Assembly: GCA_027451425.1 (NCBI GenBank)
Contig: DAIDJH010000119.1
Coordinates: 1-6,131 of the forward strand
Origin: Bdellovibrionales bacterium
Lineage (GTDB): Bacteria > Bdellovibrionota > Bdellovibrionia > Bdellovibrionales > UBA1609
Length of the DNA: 6,131 bases
Reading direction: 5' to 3'
In this document: positions 1 through 5,401 of the stretch, one piece after another
Numbering within the stretch: the first letter of the stretch is position 1
Layout of the letters: every line of letters begins with the position of its first letter
The notes under the pieces: generated by a model
Database searches by the model: none
What the model saw: only the letters and a program-made list of their open reading frames with translations
What the model was told of the DNA's origin: nothing
Made by a program: the position numbers and the translations under genes

Positions 1-25
1 ACTGTTCGTACAATTGAGTAAATGA
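1..25 (+). CDS. Possible 3' tail of an upstream gene, frame undecided
   Basis: Two plus-strand frames could hold the tail of a gene entering from the left. One reads TVRTIE and stops at the TAA at 19-21, directly abutting the ATG at 22. The other reads LFVQLSK and stops at the TGA at 23-25, which would form a 4-base ATGA overlap with the same ATG. The ATGA form is the style used at other junctions in this window. So few codons identify nothing, and the region could equally be a leader. Confidence 0.25.
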
Positions 26-999
26 GCTTACACGTACATCTTTGGGGAATCCGCGGCTCACTACCGAGCCCGCTCACTCCGCAACAAGTTGAAGAGAAAA
101 TCGGTTCAGCGATTCGGTCTTATGAAAAAGATCGCACTTACATTAAAGACATCTCCACTTTTGTAAAATCCCTCACGCAAAATATAAGTGGCGGCTTTGG
201 CGGTCATACATCTTGCATTGAAGTGAAAACTCCGAAATCGCGGTTGATTGTCGACGGCGGCAGCGGCATTCGCGTGCTCGGCGAAAAACTCATGCTCGAA
301 GCATCGGGAGCGGGTCGCGGCGTCGTGCACATTTTGATGACGCATTTTCACTGGGATCACTTGATCGGGTTGCCATTTTTTGTGCCCATGTTTGTGCCCG
401 GCAACCAAATTCATTTCTATGCAGTTCAGCCCGATCTCGAAGAAAACATTCGCCGCGTTTTTTGTAAACCCAACTTTCCCGTCGCTTACAAAGATTTGCC
501 GGCCACGGTTCATTTTCATCAATTGAAACCTCGCGAGCCTCATGTCTTTTCCGATGTCACGGTTACACCTTACCAGCTTGATCATCCCGATCCGTGCTGG
601 GGTTACCGGTTTGAGCACGACGGCAAAGTGTTCTCACATTGTGTGGACACCGAATGTCTGCGCGTGACCCGCGAAGCGCTCGGTCCCGACCTCGCTCTTT
701 ATCAAAACGTCGATTTAATGACATTCGATGCACAGTATACGTTTTTAGAAGCGGCGGAGCGGGTCAACTGGGGTCATGCATCGGGACCTATCGGCATCGA
801 CATCGCTATTCGCGAAAAAGTAAAAAAGATTTTATTCGTTCACCATGACCCGGGATCGAGCGACGCCAAAATTATCGAGGCCGAACGCCAAACTCGAGAA
901 TATTACGAATCCGTCCTTGCCGCCGCCCGCGCAAAAGGTGAACAGACCACTCCCCTCGACTGGCAATTTGCACGCGAAGGCATGAGTTTCGTTATTTAA
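22..999 (+). CDS. MBL-fold metallohydrolase (metal-dependent hydrolase, phosphodiesterase-like group)
   Basis: This 325-residue protein has the metallo-beta-lactamase fold. The N-terminus LWGIRGSLPSP (7-17), then GGHTSCIEV (60-68) and LIVDGGSGIR (75-84), is the usual opening of the soluble subgroup related to PhnP and class II cyclic-nucleotide phosphodiesterases. The metal motif HxHxDH is THFHWDH at 107-113. Later candidate ligands are His188 (LDHP), Asp209 (CVDTE) and His252 or His274/275 (VHHDP). The fold normally binds two metal ions and hydrolyses phosphoester or related bonds; the substrate cannot be told from sequence. No signal peptide is visible, so it is probably cytoplasmic. The start is fixed by an in-frame TAA just before the ATG, with a weak GAG four bases upstream. 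A 17-base gap separates it from the next gene, so the two are probably co-transcribed. A true beta-lactamase is unlikely given the N-terminal signature. The family call is firm and the reaction is unknown. Confidence 0.88.
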   Translation: MSLHVHLWGIRGSLPSPLTPQQVEEKIGSAIRSYEKDRTYIKDISTFVKSLTQNISGGFGGHTSCIEVKTPKSRLIVDGGSGIRVLGEKLMLEASGAGRGVVHILMTHFHWDHLIGLPFFVPMFVPGNQIHFYAVQPDLEENIRRVFCKPNFPVAYKDLPATVHFHQLKPREPHVFSDVTVTPYQLDHPDPCWGYRFEHDGKVFSHCVDTECLRVTREALGPDLALYQNVDLMTFDAQYTFLEAAERVNWGHASGPIGIDIAIREKVKKILFVHHDPGSSDAKIIEAERQTREYYESVLAAARAKGEQTTPLDWQFAREGMSFVI

Positions 1000-1005
1000 T
1001 CCAGT

Positions 1006-1009
1006 GGAG
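1006..1009 (+). promoter_or_regulatory. Ribosome binding site GGAG for the chalcone-isomerase-like gene
   Basis: GGAG lies 7 bases upstream of the ATG at 1017, in the 17-base gap after the hydrolase stop. It is the clearest Shine-Dalgarno site on the plus strand and fixes this start. Confidence 0.7.
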
Positions 1010-1016
1010 CAATAAA

Positions 1017-1586
1017 ATGAAATCGACTCTCGTAACCCTACTTCTACTGCTGGTCTCATTATCCGTGCACGCCGGCGAACTCAAGGGCGTTAAGATGCCC
1101 GACACAATCACTGTCGATGGTCACCAACTAGCTCTCAACGGCATGGGCATGCGATATGTGACAAAATTTGGTTTACATATCAACGTCTATGTAGGGGCAT
1201 TGTATCTCGAAAAAAAATCGAAAGATTCGGATGCAATATTGAGAAGCGACGAAATCAAGCGTTTGGTTATGCATTTCGTACTGTCCGTGGATCGCTACCC
1301 GCTACTCAATGGATTTGAAGAAGGATATGAAAACGGATGTTTTGTGGAGTGCGCCCGGGCACACGAACAATTCGCAAAATTTTCTCCAGACGTGGTCGAA
1401 GTACGCAAAGACAACGAATACATCATCACCTTTTACAAAGACCAAGTTGCATTTGAGGCAACCGGCCCTTATGCAAAAAAGGCGGTTATTGCCGATGCCG
1501 CTCTGAGCCGCAATCTTTTGTCGGTTTTCATCAATAAAAAGGCCCCACCCGGCAAAGCATTCCGCAAAGGTCTTTTGGGGATTTGA
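1017..1586 (+). CDS. Chalcone isomerase-like exported protein
   Basis: This 189-residue protein opens with a clear signal peptide: Lys2, a leucine-rich core, and probable cleavage after VHA at about residue 19. It is therefore predicted to be periplasmic or secreted. The mature part matches the bacterial chalcone isomerase-like family: an MPDTITVDG opening strand (27-35), NVYVGALYLE (56-65), and the C-terminal segment LSRNLLSVF (163-171) followed by PPGKAFRKGLLG (177-188). Family members share the fold of plant chalcone isomerase and fatty-acid-binding relatives, but bacteria of this type are not expected to make flavonoids, so a lipid- or ligand-binding role is more likely than catalysis. 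Cys108 and Cys112 (CxxxC) could pair in the periplasm. The gene follows the MBL hydrolase and ends 3 bases before the convergent nucleoside phosphorylase gene, leaving no room for a dedicated terminator. The family call is good and the function is unknown. Confidence 0.85.
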   Translation: MKSTLVTLLLLLVSLSVHAGELKGVKMPDTITVDGHQLALNGMGMRYVTKFGLHINVYVGALYLEKKSKDSDAILRSDEIKRLVMHFVLSVDRYPLLNGFEEGYENGCFVECARAHEQFAKFSPDVVEVRKDNEYIITFYKDQVAFEATGPYAKKAVIADAALSRNLLSVFINKKAPPGKAFRKGLLGI

Positions 1587-1589
1587 GAA

Positions 1590-2381
1590 TCATGCCTCGG
1601 CGGATAGCGATCGCACGGCGACCCGGTACAGTGTCTCCAAACCATTTTTAGTGGGATGCGAATGAAAATTTGGCTCCCACTTTAAACTAGCGAGCGAATC
1701 ACTGATCGTAAACATAGCACCGACTTCGACACCTCGATAAGCGGCGACGGAAAATATGGCCGATGCTTCCATGTCCACCGTTAGCACTCCCTCATCTTTA
1801 TAATGACGAGCTTCGGTTATTGTCTCCCGATAAATGCTGTCGATCGTCCAACTCGCGCCGACTCGAAAAGAGTGACCCGATTCGCGGAGACTCCGCTGCA
1901 AGTTCTCCGTCAATAATTTCGATGCATGGGCATACTTTGACGATGGGATGTAATGGTGAGATGTGCCTTCGTCACGAATGGCCGTGTCGCAAACCACAAT
2001 ATCGCCCACCTCGATGTCATCTTGCAAACCACCGGCGGTACCGATTGAAATAAATTTTTTGACTCCGAAAGCGATCAACTCTTCGAGTATAACGACGGCG
2101 ACCGGCGAACCAATACCGAAATTTCCGATGATGCCTACCCGCCCGCCTGTTTCATCGAGCAAGTTCATTTTGCTTAAGCACCCATCCGCCTTGGACATTT
2201 TGTGCGAATTCAATGCGTGGCTCAAAAGACGAGGTGAATAACACAAAATCACCCCTTCAGGCGGTCGAATGGTAGGGAACTTACCAATTGACTTCATGTA
2301 TTCGAGATACTGTTCGGGAGTGACAAGAGGTTCTTCGTCGTGCTTGCCCTGAAAATTCGGAAAATTGACCGTAGAACTCAT
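1590..2381 (-). CDS. Nucleoside phosphorylase family protein (PNP/UDP type)
   Basis: This 263-residue protein belongs to the PNP/UDP phosphorylase superfamily, which cleaves the N-glycosidic bond of nucleosides with phosphate (or water, in nucleosidase members). Visible landmarks are GNFGIGSPVA (86-95), part of the phosphate-binding region; SIGTAGGLQ (112-120); RDEGTS (136-141); and VDMEASAIFSVA (202-213), the ribose-binding MEA/MES motif. SDSL (227-230) follows, and its Asp228 sits where hexameric purine nucleoside phosphorylases and MTA/SAH nucleosidases carry the Asp that contacts a purine base. This hints at, but does not prove, purine preference; uridine phosphorylases generally lack it. 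Residues 1-45 form an N-terminal extension before the core. No signal peptide is seen, so it is cytoplasmic. It starts 15 bases after the kdsA stop with an AGG seven bases before the ATG, so it is probably the second gene of a kdsA operon. A salvage role is inferred; no direct link to Kdo synthesis is evident. Confidence 0.85.
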   Translation of the reverse strand: MSSTVNFPNFQGKHDEEPLVTPEQYLEYMKSIGKFPTIRPPEGVILCYSPRLLSHALNSHKMSKADGCLSKMNLLDETGGRVGIIGNFGIGSPVAVVILEELIAFGVKKFISIGTAGGLQDDIEVGDIVVCDTAIRDEGTSHHYIPSSKYAHASKLLTENLQRSLRESGHSFRVGASWTIDSIYRETITEARHYKDEGVLTVDMEASAIFSVAAYRGVEVGAMFTISDSLASLKWEPNFHSHPTKNGLETLYRVAVRSLSAEA

Positions 2382-2388
2382 TTGAAAA

Positions 2389-2391
2389 CCT
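2389..2391 (-). promoter_or_regulatory. Weak ribosome binding site (AGG) for the nucleoside phosphorylase
   Basis: On the minus strand a CAGG lies 7 bases before the ATG at 2381, inside the 15-base gap after kdsA. It is short, but the spacing is right and no better start exists nearby. Confidence 0.4.
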
Positions 2392-2396
2392 GAGCT

Positions 2397-3248
2397 CTAT
2401 TCAAAATGCGTGCGCCAAACTCGACTGATCTGATCGATCAATTCGGGCATTTCTCGTAGCGGGATCGACGTCGGGCCATCGCACAACGCTTCGTCCGGAT
2501 TGGGATGAGTCTCGACAAAAATACCATCCACGCCAACCGCCATTGCCGCGCGCGCCAGTGCCGGCGTCATCTTTCGTCGGCCACCGCTTTTACCTTGAAG
2601 CGCTCCCGGCATCTGTGTCGAGTGCGTGATATCCATAATGACGGGCTGACCGGTTTCGCGCATTTCAACAAGACCCGTCATATCATTTATGAGTCTATGG
2701 TAGCCAAATGTTGTACCGCGTTCACAGAGTAGAACATTGCGATTGCCCGCCGATGCTGCCTTTTTCACTATCGACGCCATATCCTCGGGAGCAAGAAATT
2801 GCCCCTTTTTGATGTGCATAACCTTGCCAGTTTTAGCGACTTCGATAACGAGATCGGTTTGCCGGCTGAGAAATGCCGGAATTTGCAAAACGTCCGCAAC
2901 TTCCGCAACCGCGGCCACTTGTACAGTTTCGTGCACGTCAGTCAAAATTGGACAGCCGACTTTGCTTTTGATACGCGCAAACGATTCCAGCGCCTTCTTG
3001 ACTCCTGGACCACGAAAACTCTCGACACTTTGACGATTGGCCTTATCGAACGAACATTTGAGAATCCACGGTATGCCTTTTTCTGCGGTGAGACGCCTGA
3101 GTTCTTGCGCCACCTCGATGACCATCCCTTCGTCTTCGATGATATCGGGCCCCGCAAAAAGCACCCAGTTCTTACAATCGCCCCAAGTGTAGGAGCGCCC
3201 TTGAAAATTCATAGTTACGGGTTGGGCAAGCGGTTTGAAATCGGTCAT
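2397..3248 (-). CDS. kdsA: 3-deoxy-8-phosphooctulonate (Kdo-8-P) synthase
   Basis: KdsA condenses phosphoenolpyruvate with arabinose-5-phosphate to give Kdo-8-phosphate, the first committed step of Kdo synthesis for lipopolysaccharide; it is cytoplasmic. From the ATG at 3248 it has 283 residues, the normal family length. Signature stretches are KCSFDKANR (64-72), SFRGPG (77-82), TDVHE (103-107), IPAFLSRQTDL (123-133), KKGQFLAP (147-154), ERGTTFGY (176-183), DITHS (206-210), SGGRR (221-225), VETHPNP (245-251) and CDGP (256-259). The metal or equivalent positions are Asp35, His209, Glu246 and Asp257, with the same spacing (174, 37, 11) that I recall for the Aquifex enzyme. Asp35 is odd: this position is Cys in metal-dependent and Asn in metal-independent KdsA. 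An ATG at 3308 would add 20 residues overlapping kdsC and is rejected. There is no clear Shine-Dalgarno. The gene is divergent from kdsC with 22 bases between starts. Confidence 0.96.
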   Translation of the reverse strand: MTDFKPLAQPVTMNFQGRSYTWGDCKNWVLFAGPDIIEDEGMVIEVAQELRRLTAEKGIPWILKCSFDKANRQSVESFRGPGVKKALESFARIKSKVGCPILTDVHETVQVAAVAEVADVLQIPAFLSRQTDLVIEVAKTGKVMHIKKGQFLAPEDMASIVKKAASAGNRNVLLCERGTTFGYHRLINDMTGLVEMRETGQPVIMDITHSTQMPGALQGKSGGRRKMTPALARAAMAVGVDGIFVETHPNPDEALCDGPTSIPLREMPELIDQISRVWRTHFE

Positions 3249-3263
3249 AATCTGCACTATGTT
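3235..3263 (+). promoter_or_regulatory. Candidate promoter for kdsC
   Basis: TTGAAA (3235-3240, 5 of 6 to the -35 consensus), a 17-base spacer and TATGTT (3258-3263, 4 of 6 to the -10). Transcription would begin near 3270, essentially at the kdsC ATG, giving a leaderless or nearly leaderless message. The alternative is TTGGGC (3222-3227), 18 bases, CATAAT (3246-3251), which would give a leader of about 13 bases. Both lie partly inside kdsA codons. Read by eye only. Confidence 0.3.
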
Positions 3264-3290
3264 ATCGCGTATGACCCAACAACAAGTCAA
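3261..3290 (-). promoter_or_regulatory. Candidate promoter for kdsA
   Basis: On the minus strand, TTGACT (3290-3285, 5 of 6), an 18-base spacer and GATAAC (3266-3261, 4 of 6). Transcription would start near 3254, leaving only about 6 bases before the kdsA ATG. The -35 lies inside kdsC codons 5-7, and the -10 overlaps the candidate kdsC -10 on the other strand. Because of the 22-base gap, some promoter for kdsA must lie in this area. Confidence 0.3.
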
Positions 3291-3849
3291 ACGATTGCGC
3301 AAGATCAAATGTCTCGCGTTTGATGTCGACGGTGTTTTAACCGATGGCGGGGTTTACTTCGGCGGACTGCCCAATGGGGCCACTGCGAACAATTCAACGT
3401 CCAGCGATACCCGAAGCGATTGGTGCCGCATATTCAACATTCGCGACGGGATGGGCATTGTTTTACTTCACGAGGGCGGCTACAAAACGGCGTTCATCAC
3501 GTTGAGCCGCGCGACAGATATTCGACTACGCGCCGAAAACTTGAAGGTTCATTACTTTTTTGATTTCGCACGCGACAAAGCGGCCTGCTTTGATAACCTG
3601 CTTGAACGCAGCGGTTTTCTCGCCGAAGAAGTCGCATTCATCGGCGATGACGTCATTGATTTACCAGTATTTGCAAAATGCGGTTTATCCGCTGCCCCGG
3701 CTGACGCACATCCTGAGGTTCTAAAAAAAGCTCATCTCGTAATGAAATCCAACGGCGGACACGGCGCGGCCCGCGAGCTGTGCGATCTTGTTTTGCGCCA
3801 CGGAGCGTTTGCCCCGTCCAAAAACGGAAAATGGTCGGCCCACAAATGA
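3271..3849 (+). CDS. kdsC: Kdo-8-phosphate phosphatase (HAD family)
   Basis: KdsC removes the phosphate from the KdsA product to release free Kdo. It is a small, cap-less HAD phosphatase that forms a cytoplasmic tetramer. The 192-residue protein shows motif I FDVDGVLTDG (17-26, catalytic Asp18 and Asp20), FNIRDGMG (55-62), motif II Thr77, the motif III lysine in RDKAACF (101-107, Lys103), motif IV IGDDVIDLP (124-132), PADAHPEV (143-150) and NGGHGAARELCDL (161-173). Two things are unusual. The loop between Tyr29 and Arg58 is about 15 residues longer than usual and rich in Asn, Ser and Thr. Motif II reads ITLSR where ITGR is normal. The start at 3271 gives the usual short N-terminus; ATGs at 3259 and 3235 are possible, but the latter overlaps kdsA. 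No Shine-Dalgarno precedes it. The divergent kdsA supports the assignment. The next gene starts within its stop codon. Confidence 0.92.
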   Translation: MTQQQVKRLRKIKCLAFDVDGVLTDGGVYFGGLPNGATANNSTSSDTRSDWCRIFNIRDGMGIVLLHEGGYKTAFITLSRATDIRLRAENLKVHYFFDFARDKAACFDNLLERSGFLAEEVAFIGDDVIDLPVFAKCGLSAAPADAHPEVLKKAHLVMKSNGGHGAARELCDLVLRHGAFAPSKNGKWSAHK

Positions 3850-4934
3850 CGGCTACATCCTCAGGCCAAAAACTTTTTGCAAAGCCGCTCATAAACTTAT
3901 GCTACCTCCGCAGCTTTCACTATTTTCTCGAATATCAAGCCCTTCAGACCTTAAGCGCTCTTTTGACAAAATCCAATCTTCGCTCGGCGCGCTTCTCCCG
4001 AGAGAATTTGACTATTCTCGCTCGTGAAATTCGTGAACTCTTTGAAAGCGACGTTCAAAATATATTGAACAGTGACTTACCCCCTCGCCTACTGTGGACG
4101 GAGTCGCCAATCTCGCATCTGCAGCGTCTGCCTAAAATCGTGAGCGATGGCATTGACCTCAGCCTACGACGAAGGCGACGACAGGCCCATGAGTTCAGCG
4201 ATGAAGCACAGATGGGTCTTGATAAGCTGCCCGAATACTACCGGCGTAATTTTCATTTTCAAACCGACGGATACCTCAGCGAACACAGTGCGGAACTCTA
4301 TGACCACCAGGTAGAACTGCTCTTCGCCGGTGCAGCCGACGCCATGAGACGAATTGTTCTACCGGATGTTGTTGAGGCGCTCCATTCGTATGCGGACGCC
4401 GCCAGCAAACAAATTGCCTTTCTAGAATTGGGTTGTGGCACAGGAGCGATGACAAGAAATATCCATTTGACGTTCCCGCATGCTCGCATTGTGGCGACGG
4501 ACTTGAGCGTGCCTTATTTGGAAATGGCTAAAAAGCGATTTTCGAAAAGCTCAACTTCGCGAAATAGACAAATCGAATTTATCGAGGCTAACGCGACTCA
4601 ATTGCCGTTTAAAGACCAGTCTTTTGATGCTGTTTATTCAGTATTTTTATTTCATGAGCTCCCGCGCGAGGTGCGAATCGAAGTGATCCGCGAAGCTCGT
4701 CGTGTTTTAAAACCCGGAGGAGTATTTTTCTACATCGATTCACTGCAACTCGGCGACAAACCGCATTTCGATCACGTGCTCAAAAACTTTCCCCGCGATT
4801 TTCATGAACCGTTTTATCTCAACTACATTGATGTGCCGATGCACGATCTGGTTGAATCTGCTGGCTTTGAGTTGTTGGCCACGCGCTTTGGTTTTCTCGC
4901 AAAAGGTGAAGTTTACCGGGGCCGCAAAATATGA
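3846..4934 (+). CDS. Class I SAM-dependent methyltransferase of unknown substrate
   Basis: This 362-residue protein has a C-terminal class I methyltransferase domain, from about 188 to 300. It contains motif I LELGCGTG (193-200), the acidic residue after strand 2 in VATDLS (216-221, Asp219), ANATQLPF (248-255) and RVLKPGG (286-292). Before it, YYRRNFHFQTDGYLSEHSAE (131-150) and YDHQVELLF (152-160) are strikingly specific stretches that I recall from uncharacterised methyltransferases in cyanobacteria and other bacteria; I know no proven substrate. Residues 1-125 are helical-looking with a basic run RRRRR (108-112) and no recognised domain. No signal peptide or convincing membrane span is seen. 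The ATG at 3846 overlaps the kdsC TGA as ATGA, implying translational coupling with kdsC. Starts at 3780 and 3831 lie further inside kdsC and are less likely. The 3' end overlaps convergent msrA by 22 bases. The SAM-binding fold is certain; the target is unknown. Confidence 0.88.
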   Translation: MTATSSGQKLFAKPLINLCYLRSFHYFLEYQALQTLSALLTKSNLRSARFSRENLTILAREIRELFESDVQNILNSDLPPRLLWTESPISHLQRLPKIVSDGIDLSLRRRRRQAHEFSDEAQMGLDKLPEYYRRNFHFQTDGYLSEHSAELYDHQVELLFAGAADAMRRIVLPDVVEALHSYADAASKQIAFLELGCGTGAMTRNIHLTFPHARIVATDLSVPYLEMAKKRFSKSSTSRNRQIEFIEANATQLPFKDQSFDAVYSVFLFHELPREVRIEVIREARRVLKPGGVFFYIDSLQLGDKPHFDHVLKNFPRDFHEPFYLNYIDVPMHDLVESAGFELLATRFGFLAKGEVYRGRKI

Positions 4935-5401
4935 CAAATCGGCCCTTCGTTTTGATCAAAATATTTTTGATGATAGTCCTCGGCTTCGAAAAATTCGGCA
5001 GCAGGCTCAATAACCGTCGCCGCCCTTTTTTGAAACACGCCTGAGGCATCAAACCGGCCTTTCGACGCAACAGCCTCAACTCTCTGTTCAGGTGAATGAA
5101 AAAAAATCGCTGATCGATATTGCGTGCCGATGTCGGGACCCTGCCGATTCATTTGGGTCGGATCATGGAGTCGCCAAAAGTAATCAAGCAATTCGCCATA
5201 ACTTACTCGGCTTGGGTCAAATTCAATTTCAACAGCCTCAGCATGACCAGTCCCACCCGTTCGCACCTGTTGATAAGTAGGGCCACTGGTTTTACCGCCG
5301 GTGTAACCGACACGGGTGCGCACGACACCGGGGATTCGGTCAAGAATATGTTGGACTCCCCAAAAGCAGCCGGCGGCAAAAGTGGCTTTTTCTAATTTCA
5401 T
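4913..5401 (-). CDS. msrA: Peptide-methionine (S)-S-oxide reductase
   Basis: MsrA reduces the S-epimer of methionine sulfoxide in proteins and free methionine, recycling through thioredoxin. The 162-residue protein starts [15 protein letters not shown], with catalytic Cys12 in GCFWG (11-15). Other landmarks are VGYTGG (31-36), [11 protein letters not shown] (52-62, with Glu55), FWRLHDPT (75-82), [10 protein letters not shown] (88-97) and EDYHQKY (141-147). Cys156 near the C-terminus (GPICH) is the only other cysteine and is the likely resolving residue. There is no signal peptide, so it is predicted to be cytoplasmic. The ATG overlaps the msrB stop as ATGA, so it is translated in coupling with msrB; only a weak GAAG lies upstream. 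Its last 22 bases overlap the end of the convergent methyltransferase gene on the other strand. Length and motifs are typical for the family. Confidence 0.96.
   Translation of the reverse strand: MKLEKATFAAGCFWGVQHILDRIPGVVRTRVGYTGGKTSGPTYQQVRTGGTGHAEAVEIEFDPSRVSYGELLDYFWRLHDPTQMNRQGPDIGTQYRSAIFFHSPEQRVEAVASKGRFDASGVFQKRAATVIEPAAEFFEAEDYHQKYFDQNEGPICHILRPR

Noticed and set aside
106..618. 170-codon minus-strand open frame opposite the MBL hydrolase
   Set aside because: It lies entirely within a well-supported gene on the other strand, has no recognisable domain, and its composition looks like antisense of coding sequence.
22..999. Beta-lactamase or antibiotic resistance gene
   Set aside because: The fold is shared, but the N-terminal WGIRGS and GGHTSC signature and the lack of a signal peptide point to the phosphodiesterase-like branch.
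1570..1600. Possible bidirectional terminator between the convergent genes
   Set aside because: There is a 3-base gap, and no stable inverted repeat followed by a T-run is visible.
1607..1614. GCGATCGC palindrome resembling the cyanobacterial HIP1 repeat
   Set aside because: I see only one copy in the window and it lies in coding sequence. Genuine HIP1-rich genomes show many copies, so it is taken as chance.
3235..3270. Upstream start for kdsC adding 12 residues
   Set aside because: It would overlap the first codons of kdsA and lengthen the N-terminus beyond the usual KdsC form. The ATG at 3271 gives the typical distance to the first catalytic Asp.
3249..3308. Upstream start for kdsA adding 20 residues
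   Set aside because: The added residues (cysteine- and arginine-containing) do not resemble KdsA and overlap kdsC. The start at 3248 gives the normal length.
2799..3323. 174-codon plus-strand open frame opposite kdsA
   Set aside because: It is antisense to strongly conserved kdsA codons, shows no family motif, and overlaps the kdsC start region.
3780..3845. Earlier starts for the methyltransferase inside kdsC
   Set aside because: They require a long overlap with the conserved C-terminus of KdsC. The ATGA junction at 3846 matches the coupling style seen elsewhere in the window.
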